From: Thermodesulfobacteriota bacterium
GTDB lineage: Bacteria; Desulfobacterota; WTBG01; CAIYCZ01; CAIRTM01
Direction of reading: 5' to 3'
DNA: 44,437 nucleotides
Assembly (NCBI GenBank): GCA_026415325.1
Contig: JAOAHH010000135.1
Location: 1-44,437, forward strand
In this document: piece after piece, positions 8,950 through 19,265 of the stretch
Layout: every line of letters starts with the position of its first letter
Position numbering within the stretch: the first letter of the stretch is position 1
Translations under genes and position numbers: made by a program
Notes under the pieces: generated by a model
What the model was told of the DNA's origin: nothing
Databases searched by the model: none
The model's input: only the letters and a program-made list of their open reading frames with translations

Positions 8950-9450
8950 TCAATCGGTATCCAGATGCACTACTTCGGGCTTCATGGTTACAAGGTCGAG
9001 GAGCACCACCGTGGATGTGCCGCGCAGCCATCTGCCTGCCTCGCCCGGGTTGATTACCAGCGGATGCCCGGGACGTATGTCAATATCATGGGTGTGTCCA
9101 TATATCACAACATCAATATCGCGTGCCTGGGTGATCTGATCAAGACAGCCTGGTTCATGCATCAGGACAAAGGTCTTTCCGTGCACGAGGATTGTCCGTG
9201 GTCCGGGCAGCAAGGTGCCGGAGCCCTGAAACGCCGAAACCAATCCGAGACGCTCCCCATCGTTGTTGCCAAAAACCATTTCCAAGGGGCAGGCAAGCTG
9301 TTTGAAGTCATGGGCAGTAAACGGCGAGATGAGATCTCCTGCATGCAGCACACAGCACACACCGAAGCGGTTGAATAGTTCTACAGCTCGTTTGATCTGT
9401 ATTCGATTGTCGTGGGTATCTGAGATGATACCGACATACACGTTGTGCAT
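8950..9450 (-). CDS. Metallophosphoesterase, YfcE/MJ0936 family
   Basis: A 166-residue calcineurin-like phosphoesterase. Metal-binding motifs appear in order: GIISDTHDN (about residue 6), HAGDLI (about 36), FGNND (about 59), LMHEPG and VIYGHTHD (about 110), then PGEAGRW. Small members of this family hydrolyse phosphodiesters such as bis-pNPP; the natural substrate is unknown. The ATG at 9450 is chosen over an upstream alternative at 9522 because GGGAGGATGT lies directly before it. It is the first gene of the minus-strand run. Confidence 0.9.
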   Translation of the reverse strand: MHNVYVGIISDTHDNRIQIKRAVELFNRFGVCCVLHAGDLISPFTAHDFKQLACPLEMVFGNNDGERLGLVSAFQGSGTLLPGPRTILVHGKTFVLMHEPGCLDQITQARDIDVVIYGHTHDIDIRPGHPLVINPGEAGRWLRGTSTVVLLDLVTMKPEVVHLDTD

Positions 9451-9809
9451 ACATCCTCCCTCTTCGGATAATCCGTGCGCTCGTATTATCACCACTATAC
9501 CATAAAACCATTGAAGGTGCACAAAAAAGCCCCGGTAGCCTCTTGTGTTTTGGGCATCGTAGCTTGTGTTTCGGATTGTGGCTGAATCGACAGAGAAAAA
9601 ACCCGAATCATGCCATGGTTGTTATTATGCTGAATTCTGCGCAGCTTGGTACACGTAGCAATGTTTTATGGAGAAACGTTTTGTAACGGCAGAGTATTTA
9701 CAGACAAAAAGCATGCGTGTGAATATAGAATATACAAATGATTTGTTTTTCGCATTGAAATTGTATAGACTCTTTTCCAACGGATATTGCAAACACAGGA
9801 GGCTTGTTC
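9451..9809. other. Intergenic region between divergent genes
   Basis: A 359-base region between the divergent metallophosphoesterase and SH3-protein genes. It must hold the promoters for both directions. On the minus strand an extended -10 is visible near 9494-9502; on the plus strand only weak candidates are seen (TTGTTT at 9743 with TATAGA at 9764, but a 15-base spacer). It contains no gene, RNA or strong hairpin that I can support. Confidence 0.6.
9494..9502 (-). promoter_or_regulatory. Possible extended -10 promoter for the minus-strand run
   Basis: Read on the minus strand the sequence is TGGTATAGT, an extended -10 (TGnTATAGT), about 45 bases before the metallophosphoesterase start. No good -35 box stands 17 bases further up, so the call rests on the -10 alone. 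Confidence 0.35.
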
Positions 9810-10469
9810 ATGCATCGTATTGTGGTGGGTGCAGCACTTGCGGCCTTTATTGTCGCCGTTGCCAGTGCTGAAACACTGTATGTAACCGACAAAATGGAAA
9901 TTCTTGTGCGTGAGGGCAAAGGTATGGAGCATAAGATCATCGGGATTGCCCGTTCCAACGATCCTGTGGAGGTGCTTGCCACCGAAGGTGAATATGCACA
10001 GGTACGGCTTGCCAATGGGCTTGAAGGATGGGTGTTGAGCCGATATCTTACCACTGCACTTCCCAAAACAAAGGTGATCGAAAATCTACGCGGCGAACTC
10101 GAGCAGATAAAGGAGCGGCTCAAGCAGGCGCAAGATGATAACGCGCGGCTTGCGGAGGAAAAAAAGGGGCTTGAGGCCGCACGCACAGCGCTGGACAAGC
10201 GAGTGCAGGAACTTACTGCCGAGAACAGCGAGATCAGGAAAGGATGTGCTGATTTTATTGCGCTGCGCGACCAGCATACCACGCTCACCGCCGAAATGGC
10301 GCAGATGCAAACGCGGCTTCGCGAACTTACGGCTGAGAACGAGTCGCTTCGCGATACTACCCGCCTTGTGTGGTTTATTGTCGGCGCGGGTGCGGTGGTA
10401 AGTGGTTTTGTTGTGGGCGTGGTTTTGCAAGGGTTGCGCATGCGACGACGGAAGTCTCTCTCTTTTTAA
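9810..10469 (+). CDS. SH3-domain, coiled-coil inner-membrane protein (TIGR04211/YgiM type)
   Basis: A 219-residue protein. The ATG at 9810 follows AGGAGG. In order: a signal peptide (about residues 1-20, ending AVASA), a bacterial SH3 domain (about 22-88; LYVTDKMEILVREGKG and GLEGWVLSRYL), a long Glu/Lys/Arg-rich coiled coil (about 95-185), one membrane helix (about 188-210) and a basic RMRRRKS tail. This is the layout of the TIGR04211 SH3 family, of unknown function, in which the SH3 and coiled coil face the periplasm. It is transcribed alone, 275 bases ahead of the ATPase operon. Confidence 0.87.
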   Translation: MHRIVVGAALAAFIVAVASAETLYVTDKMEILVREGKGMEHKIIGIARSNDPVEVLATEGEYAQVRLANGLEGWVLSRYLTTALPKTKVIENLRGELEQIKERLKQAQDDNARLAEEKKGLEAARTALDKRVQELTAENSEIRKGCADFIALRDQHTTLTAEMAQMQTRLRELTAENESLRDTTRLVWFIVGAGAVVSGFVVGVVLQGLRMRRRKSLSF

Positions 10470-10691
10470 CAGGTTCTCGGAACAGTATCTTGGTGAGCAG
10501 AAAGGATTGCTGTACCGCGTTGTTATATAAAAAGCTGTGATGCGGAGATCGGAGCCCGTGGTTCGTGAATGTTTATGCTCCACACACCCGAATAATGATA
10601 AAGTCAACTGCCTTCTGCCTTGCCATGAGGCGCTCGCAACATGAAACGCCCACGATATTGGAGGTAGAAAGAAAGCATGCAAAATAATTTC

Positions 10692-10719
10692 TTGACATTT
10701 GCTTTCACTTTTCTATAAT
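10692..10719 (+). promoter_or_regulatory. Sigma70 promoter of the ATP synthase operon
   Basis: TTGACA (10692-10697) and TATAAT (10714-10719) are both perfect consensus boxes with a 16-base spacer. The atpZ start is at 10745, giving a leader of about 20 bases. This is the strongest promoter in the window, as expected for the ATPase. The 220 bases before it hold nothing else I can support. Confidence 0.85.
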
Positions 10720-10744
10720 CACGTATCTTATTGCGGGGGTTCCG

Positions 10745-11014
10745 GTGCGGTTGAAACGGAACAACTTCGCCGCTGTCGGTAAATCGCTGAGCCTTATCGG
10801 CAGCTTCGGCTTGACCATGGGAGCAGCGATTTTACTCGGCTATTATATCGGCTCCTCTATCGACAGCAGGCTCAACACGGCGCCGTGGTGCATGCTCATA
10901 TGCACTTTGCTTTTTATAATCGGCGCTTTTATAAAGTTTATCCACGAAGTAGGCGGGCTCGGAAAACCAGAACAACCAAAAGGTGACATAAACCATTCTC
11001 AAAAGACTCGTTGA
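10745..11014 (+). CDS. atpZ: AtpZ/AtpI-family ATP synthase accessory protein
   Basis: An 89-residue protein starting at GTG 10745 after a GGGGG stretch. It has two hydrophobic helices (about residues 16-37 and 46-66) with the family motif GAAILLGYYIGSSIDSRL around the first, and a polar tail. AtpZ-type proteins are small membrane partners of F-type ATPases, linked in studied species to assembly or Mg2+/Ca2+ transport. It is the first gene of the operon, and its end overlaps the likely start of the next gene. Confidence 0.82.
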   Translation: MRLKRNNFAAVGKSLSLIGSFGLTMGAAILLGYYIGSSIDSRLNTAPWCMLICTLLFIIGAFIKFIHEVGGLGKPEQPKGDINHSQKTR

Positions 11015-11405
11015 TCCTAATGGCACCGGCGCTCGATACCCCCGGAAGAATTTTTTTTTATCTGTTCTCATTGCGGGCATTCTTGTTCTTTTATCGCTAA
11101 TCGAGGGTGACCCTGCGGTCACGAACGGACTCTGGGTTGGATCGGCTACAGGCATTGTTTTTTTTTGTATCGCGTGGTGGTGTGTCAGCGTCATTGTTAA
11201 GAACAAAAAAAACGAAAAGGTTAACCCTTTTTTGGCGATCGTTGCGCTTCATGTTTTTGTTCTCAAATTTCCTCTGTTAGGCATTGCCCTCTGGTATGCC
11301 TTCAAGTACATGCCGATAAACCCCTTTGCTTTGGTTGGCGGCATCGCAGTGACGCAAATTGCGATTTTGATTTCCGGATTGCAGAAGCTAATGAGGAAAC
11401 AGTAA
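10995..11405 (+). CDS. atpI: ATP synthase subunit I-like membrane protein with non-standard start
   Basis: The frame is open from a TAA at 10989-10991 to the TAA at 11403-11405 and has no ATG, GTG or TTG near its front, so ordinary gene finding misses it. The best start is ATT at 10995, about 9 bases after AAAGGTGA and overlapping the atpZ end; this gives 136 residues. Four hydrophobic segments are visible (around FFLSVLIAGILVLLSLI, VGSATGIVFFCIAWWCVSVIV, FLAIVALHVFVLKFPLLGIALWY and ALVGGIAVTQIAILISGL, each quoted in part). Position between atpZ and atpB and the topology fit the ATP synthase I chain. A run of nine T at 11051-11059 is a possible frameshift site, which would be the other explanation for the missing start. 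Confidence 0.75.
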   Translation: MLKRLVDPNGTGARYPRKNFFLSVLIAGILVLLSLIEGDPAVTNGLWVGSATGIVFFCIAWWCVSVIVKNKKNEKVNPFLAIVALHVFVLKFPLLGIALWYAFKYMPINPFALVGGIAVTQIAILISGLQKLMRKQ

Positions 11406-11420
11406 TCAAGGTGGCTGGAC

Positions 11421-12242
11421 ATGGCAGCGGAAGCACACGGACAAGCGGCACAGGCCGGGGCAGAGCAACGTCTTGAACTCCCCTCGATTTTCGATATCTA
11501 CAATTCAGCAATCGATGCACTGAATTACTATTTCCCGAACCTCCACCTTTCAGGCATCGACATGCATAAGCAGTACTTCGGGTTTACCCTCCATGAGTGG
11601 ACACCGACTATTATGTCCTGCCTTGTCGGTTGTGTTCTGGTCGGGTTTTCACTTTATGCAACACGGCGTATGGAAAAGGTGCCGCGGGGCGCTCAGGCGT
11701 TTGCGGAAATCGTGGTTGAGGGGCTGTATAATTTTCTGAGCGATTCTCTTGGAAAACATACGGCACGGTACCTCCCGTTTCTTGGAACATTGTTCCTGTA
11801 CATTATTCTGATGAATCTCTGGGGGCTGTTGCCGATGATGCATTCGCCCACGAACAAGATCAATACAACCCTGAGCATGGCACTTCCGGTTTTTGTTTTT
11901 TACAACTACGAAGGCATTCGCATGAAGGGGCTGAAATACTTTAAGCACTTTTTTGAGCCGCTGTTTATGGCACCGATTATGTTCCCGCTCCATGTCATCG
12001 GAGAACTCGTGCGGCCGGTGTCGCTCTCGGTACGTCTCTTCGGGAACCTGACGGGAGAAGATTTAACCTTGGCGTTGCTGGTAATGCTTACGCCGTTTGT
12101 CTTCAACTTTATCCCAGTGCCGATTCATCTCGTCATGGTCCTAATGGCGCTCCTGTTCAGCACCATTCAGGCGGTTATTTTCACTCTGCTGTCCACGGTG
12201 TACCTGAGTCTTGCGATTGAAGAGCATGAGGAGGGACACTGA
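11421..12242 (+). CDS. atpB: F-type ATP synthase subunit a
   Basis: A 273-residue integral membrane protein of the Fo sector. It forms the ion half-channels against the c-ring. The essential Arg lies in SLSVRLFGNLTGE, and further conserved pieces are LHVIGELVRPVSLS and MALLFSTIQAVIFTLLSTVYLSLAIEEHEE. The N-terminus is unusually Ala/Gln-rich (AAEAHGQAAQAGAEQR) before the first helix. ATG at 11421 lies 15 bases after the atpI stop. Confidence 0.97.
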   Translation: MAAEAHGQAAQAGAEQRLELPSIFDIYNSAIDALNYYFPNLHLSGIDMHKQYFGFTLHEWTPTIMSCLVGCVLVGFSLYATRRMEKVPRGAQAFAEIVVEGLYNFLSDSLGKHTARYLPFLGTLFLYIILMNLWGLLPMMHSPTNKINTTLSMALPVFVFYNYEGIRMKGLKYFKHFFEPLFMAPIMFPLHVIGELVRPVSLSVRLFGNLTGEDLTLALLVMLTPFVFNFIPVPIHLVMVLMALLFSTIQAVIFTLLSTVYLSLAIEEHEEGH

Positions 12243-12306
12243 CAGAATGCTTGTGTCGTGAGGAACCCTGTATTATTAACCAACGTTTTACAAGGGAGGT
12301 TGCATC

Positions 12307-12585
12307 ATGATTTATTTCGGAATGATTGGACTCGGCATTTGTTTGGGCATTGGGCTTGCGGCGCTGGGCGGCGGTGCCGGTATTGGTCGTGCTGTTTCAT
12401 CGGCACTTGAGGGGACGGCACGGCAGCCCGAGGCAGCGGGAAATCTCCGGACAACGCTCATCATCGGCGCGGCACTGATCGAGTCGTTGACGATTTACGC
12501 ATTGGTTATCGGTATTCTGTTGTTGGGAAAGCTGCCGTCAACCGAGACCGCGCTTGAGATGTTCAAGGTCATCGGCAGCCGTTAA
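12307..12585 (+). CDS. atpE: F-type ATP synthase subunit c
   Basis: A 92-residue hairpin of two membrane helices. The first helix is Gly/Ala-rich with GIGRAVSSALEGTARQPEA leading into the polar loop; the second carries the ion-binding Glu59 in GAALIESLTIYALVIGILLL. Good GGGAGG Shine-Dalgarno. The Glu is followed by Ser60, as in sodium-binding c subunits, but the first-helix Gln of those proteins is replaced by Ile here, so proton coupling is more likely. It sits 64 bases after atpB. Confidence 0.97.
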   Translation: MIYFGMIGLGICLGIGLAALGGGAGIGRAVSSALEGTARQPEAAGNLRTTLIIGAALIESLTIYALVIGILLLGKLPSTETALEMFKVIGSR

Positions 12586-12668
12586 ACGTTATTGGTGTTT
12601 ATGCCGCTTAAAGCAGGGTTTGCCCTTCGGCGGCAATTAGGTAACCGTGTATACACTGAAAGAAAGCC

Positions 12669-13175
12669 ATGGAACTGTTAAAACCCCTCGGGCTGAATTT
12701 TAAGCTCCTGTTTATCCAGTTCGTCGGTTTCATGATCCTGTTCTGGATGCTGAAGAAATTTCTCTTCACCCGGGTTTTGGACATGATCCAGCGCCGCGGT
12801 GAGGAGATCCGCAGTGCTTATGAGGCCAATGAAAAGGCAAAACAAGAGGCAGAGGCGCTGCGGCGCGGGTATGAACAGAAGCTCCAAGAAGCGCGGGCAG
12901 AAGCCGACGCCATTCTCCAAACGGCCCGGCAAACAGCAGAAAAGCTCGGTCAGGAAATTATCGAGAAAACGCGGCAGGAGGCGGCACAGATCCGGGAACG
13001 GGGGCTTGCCGAAATTGAACAGGAAAAGAAAAAGGTTATAACCGAAATCCGGCGCGACGTGGTGAACCTTTCGGTCGATATCGCCCGGCGGATCATCGAC
13101 AAGGCGGTGGATCAACGCGAGGCAGAGCGACTTGCCGATGAGGTGATCGGTGCAATCGGGAGTATGCGAACGTGA
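12669..13175 (+). CDS. atpF: F-type ATP synthase subunit b
   Basis: A 168-residue peripheral stalk subunit. It has one N-terminal membrane helix (about residues 11-30, LLFIQFVGFMILFWMLKKFL) followed by a long, charged, Ala/Glu/Arg-rich helix running to the end, with the RRGEEIRSAYEANEKAKQEA region typical of b. Only one b gene is present; no b-prime copy is seen. Its stop codon overlaps the atpH start (GTGA, 13172-13175). Confidence 0.95.
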   Translation: MELLKPLGLNFKLLFIQFVGFMILFWMLKKFLFTRVLDMIQRRGEEIRSAYEANEKAKQEAEALRRGYEQKLQEARAEADAILQTARQTAEKLGQEIIEKTRQEAAQIRERGLAEIEQEKKKVITEIRRDVVNLSVDIARRIIDKAVDQREAERLADEVIGAIGSMRT

Positions 13176-13735
13176 GTGAACGACGGATAGCCCGGAGATA
13201 TGTGCAGGGACTGCTGCAGGCTGTGGAGGATCCCGGTCTGATCGACCGGATTGAGCAGTCGCTCCTGCAGCTTGACAAAATGCTGCGGGAGAACCGGGAC
13301 GTGCGCGTGTTTCTTTATCATCCGACCATTTCGCGGGAACGTAAAAAACGTCTGCTGCATGCGATTGCCGGAGAGACGGCTCCGGCGATGTTGAAACGGT
13401 TCTATGAGTATATCATTGACAAAAAACGGGAGCGTATTCTTGGTCATCTTGCTCCAGAGTACCGGGAAGTTGCCGACGGCTTGCGCGGGATTGTACGGGC
13501 ACGGGTGACCGCGGCTGTTGCGCTTGTTCCGTCCCAGTCTGAGCGGCTGCAGACAGCGCTCGAAACAGTGTTGCAGAAAAAGGTTGTCTGTGATGTGCAG
13601 ACCGACCGCTCGCTGATCGGCGGCTTGCAGGTGATGGTCGGCACCTCTTTTTTTGACGGTACGGTAAAAGGGCGGCTGCAGCGGCTGCAGAAGCATCTGC
13701 TGGAAGAGGTCGCGACACTGAGGGCGGCTTCATAA
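13172..13735 (+). CDS. atpH: F-type ATP synthase subunit delta (OSCP)
   Basis: A 187-residue protein that links F1 to the b stalk. It begins with GTG overlapping the atpF stop, which suggests translational coupling. It shows the delta pattern: RIARRYVQGLL at the start, FLYHPTISRERKKRLL in the N-terminal helical domain, and the C-terminal VVCDVQTDRSLIGGLQVMVGTSFFDGTVKGRLQRL motif (each quoted in part). Confidence 0.95.
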   Translation: MSERRIARRYVQGLLQAVEDPGLIDRIEQSLLQLDKMLRENRDVRVFLYHPTISRERKKRLLHAIAGETAPAMLKRFYEYIIDKKRERILGHLAPEYREVADGLRGIVRARVTAAVALVPSQSERLQTALETVLQKKVVCDVQTDRSLIGGLQVMVGTSFFDGTVKGRLQRLQKHLLEEVATLRAAS

Positions 13736-13760
13736 CCAAAAGCAAGGGAGTTGATGAGCT

Positions 13761-15281
13761 GTGGAATTACGGGCAGAAGAAATTACTTCGGTTATCCGCA
13801 AGGAAATAGCGGACTATCAAGACCAACTTAAAATGGAGAGCGTGGGCACCGTGCTGCAGGTCGGTGACTGTGTTGCCCGCGTGTACGGCCTTGAACAGTG
13901 CAAAAGCGCAGAGCTTTTGGAATTCGAGGGCGGTGTATACGGCATTGCGCTGAACCTTGAAGAAGATTCGGTTGGCGCTGTGCTGCTCGGCGAAGCAAAC
14001 CATGTCAAGGAAGGCCAGATCGTACGGGGCACCGGTCAGATCATTTCGGTGCCGGTCGGTGACGGCATGCTTGGGCGTGTCGTGAATCCCTTGGGGCAGC
14101 CCATTGACGGCAAAGGGCCTATTATGACCGAGAAGGTGCGGCCGATCGAATATAATGCGCCGAGCGTTGTTGCGCGGCAGCCGGTGAAAGAGCCGTTGCA
14201 GACCGGCATCAAGGCAATCGACTCGATGATTCCGATCGGACGGGGCCAGCGCGAGTTGATTATCGGTGACCGCCAGACCGGTAAAACCGCCATTTGCATC
14301 GATACTATCATCAACCAAAAATCTGAATATGATGCCGGCAAACCCGTGTATTGCATCTATGTTGCCATCGGACAGAAGCAGTCAACGGTTTTGCGGGTTG
14401 TTGAGACACTCGAGAAATACGACGCCATGAAATATACCATCATCGTTGCGGCAAACGCCAGTGATCCGGCACCGATGCAGTACATTGCGCCGTATGCAGG
14501 GTGCGCCATGGGCGAAGAATTCCGCGACACCGGACGGCATGCTCTGATTATCTATGATGATCTATGGAAACATGCGGTGGCGTACCGCCAGGTATCACTG
14601 CTGCTGCGCCGCCCTCCGGGACGAGAGGCGTTCCCCGGCGATATTTTCAACCTGCATTCGCGGTTGCTCGAGCGTGCCGCCAAACTGAGTGATAAATACG
14701 GCGGCGGATCGCTGACCGCACTGCCGATCGTTGAAACTCAGGCAGGCGACTTTTCGGCATACATTCCGACCAACGTTATCTCGATTACCGACGGTCAAAT
14801 CTATCTGCAGAGTGATTTGTTCTATGCAGGCGTGCGCCCCGCGATCAATGCAGGTCTTTCGGTTTCGCGCGTAGGCGGCAATGCACAGAACAAGGCAATG
14901 AAAAAGGTCGCCGGATCCTTGCGCCTTGACCTTGCGCAGTACCGCGAACTGGAAGCTTTTACGAAGTTCGGATCAGAGCTTGATAAGTCAACCCAGGCGC
15001 AGCTCAATCGCGGCCAGCGGCTGATCGAGATCCTCAAGCAAGGGCAGTATGAGCCGGTGCCAGTTGAGAATCAGATTGCCATCATCTTTGTCGCAGGACA
15101 GGGCATGCTCGATGATATTCCGGTTGAACGGGTCAAAGCATTTGAAAAAGAATTTTTGCAGTACCTGCTCCAGCGGCACGGCCAGCTTATGGAGACGCTC
15201 AGGACAAAGAAGGAACTCACCAGTGAGATTGCCGAGGGGTTGAAGGCGGCCTGCGAAGCATTCAAAAAAGAATTTGCATAA
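13761..15281 (+). CDS. atpA: F-type ATP synthase subunit alpha
   Basis: A 506-residue regulatory nucleotide-binding subunit of F1. GTG start at 13761, with AAGGGAG about 10 bases before it. The Walker A is GDRQTGKT, followed by the alpha signature [23 protein letters not shown] and [19 protein letters not shown] (quoted in part). The crown domain (IGTVLQVGD-like [18 protein letters not shown]) and the helical C-terminal domain are complete. Confidence 0.98.
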   Translation: MELRAEEITSVIRKEIADYQDQLKMESVGTVLQVGDCVARVYGLEQCKSAELLEFEGGVYGIALNLEEDSVGAVLLGEANHVKEGQIVRGTGQIISVPVGDGMLGRVVNPLGQPIDGKGPIMTEKVRPIEYNAPSVVARQPVKEPLQTGIKAIDSMIPIGRGQRELIIGDRQTGKTAICIDTIINQKSEYDAGKPVYCIYVAIGQKQSTVLRVVETLEKYDAMKYTIIVAANASDPAPMQYIAPYAGCAMGEEFRDTGRHALIIYDDLWKHAVAYRQVSLLLRRPPGREAFPGDIFNLHSRLLERAAKLSDKYGGGSLTALPIVETQAGDFSAYIPTNVISITDGQIYLQSDLFYAGVRPAINAGLSVSRVGGNAQNKAMKKVAGSLRLDLAQYRELEAFTKFGSELDKSTQAQLNRGQRLIEILKQGQYEPVPVENQIAIIFVAGQGMLDDIPVERVKAFEKEFLQYLLQRHGQLMETLRTKKELTSEIAEGLKAACEAFKKEFA

Positions 15282-15345
15282 TATACAACAAACACCGGGC
15301 AGGTTGCGGCCGCGATAGCGGACAAACTTACCCTTTGAAAAAACT

Positions 15346-17663
<2,318 letters not shown>

Positions 17664-17664
17664 T

Positions 17665-18084
17665 ATGAAAAAAAGCACAAGTTACCGGCTTGAGATTATC
17701 ACCCCTGAGAGAGTCGTGTTTAATCACGAGGTGGTGTTTTCCGTGATACCTTCGGGGCTCGGTCCGATCGGCATTCTGCCGGGCCACGCGCCGTTGCTCG
17801 GAACGGTTATTAACGGTGCGCTGAAGGTGCGCGATACGGATAAACGCGATATCCTTGCTTTTGTGCGCAACGGGTTTTTTATGATCTCCAACGAGGGGGT
17901 TTCTATTATCACGCGGAGCGCCGAGCTGCAGCACCAGATTGATGTGCAACGAGCAACAGCGGCAAAAGAGCGGGCATTAAAGCTTCTCTCCTCAAAGCAG
18001 ACTGGTATCGACGTCGAGCGAGCGCGCGAAGCACTTCGCCGGGCTGAGTTGCGACTGAAAGTTGCACAAGGTGCAGTCGCATAA
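17665..18084 (+). CDS. atpC: F-type ATP synthase subunit epsilon
   Basis: A 139-residue protein with the N-terminal beta-sandwich (YRLEIITPERVVF; GPIGILPGHAPLLGTVINGAL) and the C-terminal two-helix hairpin (about residues 88-137) that inhibits ATP hydrolysis in many bacteria. ATG at 17665 overlaps nothing but lies one base after the atpD stop, with GGGAG as ribosome-binding site. It ends the operon; the terminator follows 32 bases later. Confidence 0.95.
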   Translation: MKKSTSYRLEIITPERVVFNHEVVFSVIPSGLGPIGILPGHAPLLGTVINGALKVRDTDKRDILAFVRNGFFMISNEGVSIITRSAELQHQIDVQRATAAKERALKLLSSKQTGIDVERAREALRRAELRLKVAQGAVA

Positions 18085-18116
18085 CGTTTCTATGCACAAA
18101 CAAAAACAGAACATCG

Positions 18117-18152
18117 ACAAAGAGCGTGTGCCGGCCGGCACACGCTCTTTGT
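18117..18152 (+). terminator. Rho-independent terminator of the ATP synthase operon
   Basis: A perfect 36-base palindrome, with half-site AAAGAGCGTGTGCCGG and a GC-rich centre CCGGCCGG, is followed by TTTGTTT. On the minus strand the flank is also T-rich, so it may stop transcription from the convergent metallopeptidase gene as well. Confidence 0.88.
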
Positions 18153-18227
18153 TTCTGGGGCAGTGCATATCAATTGCCGCAGTGCAGCGCAAAACGATAT
18201 CCTTTTACGGCAGCTATCAATGCTCCC

Positions 18228-19265
18228 CTAAGGTTTACCACGTTGCCCATCCACTTCCTCGACCGCGTCTTTCTGTTCCGCTTCAAGGCGCAGCCGCTGC
18301 CTTCGTTTGCGCACGTAGCCTGCGATGACAAGAAGCGTTGCAATAAACCAAAGCGTTGTCGAGCTGGTGATGAGCGGAATCCAACTAAAACGAAGGGAGA
18401 GATAGTCGCGCCATTTCCTCTCTACCTCTTCCCACGAGTAGCCGTAGGTATGTCTGAGCGCAGCATAGAAATCTCCATGGCTGCTATAGGCACGAAGAAA
18501 CGTTTGGAATGCTTCCTCGCCGAAGCTGCCCTTGAGAAACGAGATGAAATAGAAGCTCTGGCAGTAGGCAAGTTCGGCGTTCTGAAGGTCTGCAGGAAAA
18601 CCTTTCACGAGCTGTTCCATGGGAATAATGTTTTTACTCAAAACGGCCATGGTCATGGTGGCAAGCCGCTGGATATTCCACTCGTCTGCAAGAAGCATCG
18701 CAAGGCCTTCATCAAGCCAGCGCGGCACGCGCTGACTACCACGAAATGCTTGACCAAGCAGGATATGATGCACTTCATGCCGGAACGTTTTTTCAATATC
18801 TGATTTGCTCCGTATAAAAATTACTATTGTGTTCTGTTCAGGATATGCGGCACCTGTTGCCCAGCTCGGCAGCGGAGAAAGATCGGGTGCGATGCTTTTG
18901 AGGTCATGCCCTGCGGGAAGGAGAATCACCGTGACTTTGTTGCGCAGGGAGAATCCAATGAGCTGCGATACCTCATCGGAAATGGCTTCGGCATGCCGTG
19001 CGAGGAAACGCCCTGCTTTTTGTGCCTCGGCATGACACAGAAAAACAAAACGGGTTGTCTCGATCCGCTCAAAAGACAGGAGGTGACAAATGCTCGCATT
19101 GCTTGATATCGTGACAAGCAGCGCTCCTGTGATCCATCGAGCACATTGTTTTTCTTTGACTGTTTTATATAGTTGAGATAGGGATACGAGTAAAGAATTC
19201 AGGAGGCAGATGTCAGAAATAAAAAGGCGGAGGACAGTATGAATGTTATAGGATATAAGGGTCAT
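18228..19265 (-). CDS. Membrane-anchored zinc metallopeptidase, peptidase-MA-like
   Basis: The frame covers up to 345 residues. The zinc site is clear: RHEVHHILLGQ (HExxH) followed after about 18 residues by WLDEGLAMLL, the third-ligand Glu, as in gluzincins of the Peptidase_MA-like group. A C-terminal membrane helix (about residues 302-320) is followed by a basic RKRRQRLRLE tail. The conserved domain begins near ERIETTRFVFLCH. The start is unclear: the only ATG in frame is at 19265, without a Shine-Dalgarno and almost touching the polA start; a signal-like stretch ARWITGALLVTISSNAS lies about 45 residues in. Substrate unknown. Confidence 0.75.
   Translation of the reverse strand: MTLISYNIHTVLRLFISDICLLNSLLVSLSQLYKTVKEKQCARWITGALLVTISSNASICHLLSFERIETTRFVFLCHAEAQKAGRFLARHAEAISDEVSQLIGFSLRNKVTVILLPAGHDLKSIAPDLSPLPSWATGAAYPEQNTIVIFIRSKSDIEKTFRHEVHHILLGQAFRGSQRVPRWLDEGLAMLLADEWNIQRLATMTMAVLSKNIIPMEQLVKGFPADLQNAELAYCQSFYFISFLKGSFGEEAFQTFLRAYSSHGDFYAALRHTYGYSWEEVERKWRDYLSLRFSWIPLITSSTTLWFIATLLVIAGYVRKRRQRLRLEAEQKDAVEEVDGQRGKP

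Noticed and set aside
9698-10441. 247-codon minus-strand frame opposite the SH3 protein
   Set aside because: Ser-rich shadow of the coiled coil; the plus strand has a signal peptide, SH3 domain and good ribosome-binding site.
11020-11100. ATG frame MAPALDTPGRIFFYLF as the atpI start
   Set aside because: It has no Shine-Dalgarno and stops after 26 codons; it could only be the start if the nine-T run were miscounted or slipped.
12307-12585. Sodium-driven ATP synthase
   Set aside because: The helix-1 Gln ligand is missing, so this is not claimed; it is kept as a finding to check.
18126-18803. 225-codon plus-strand frame after the ATPase terminator
   Set aside because: It begins inside the terminator palindrome and lies opposite the metallopeptidase, whose HExxH motif is clear; its product is not recognisable.
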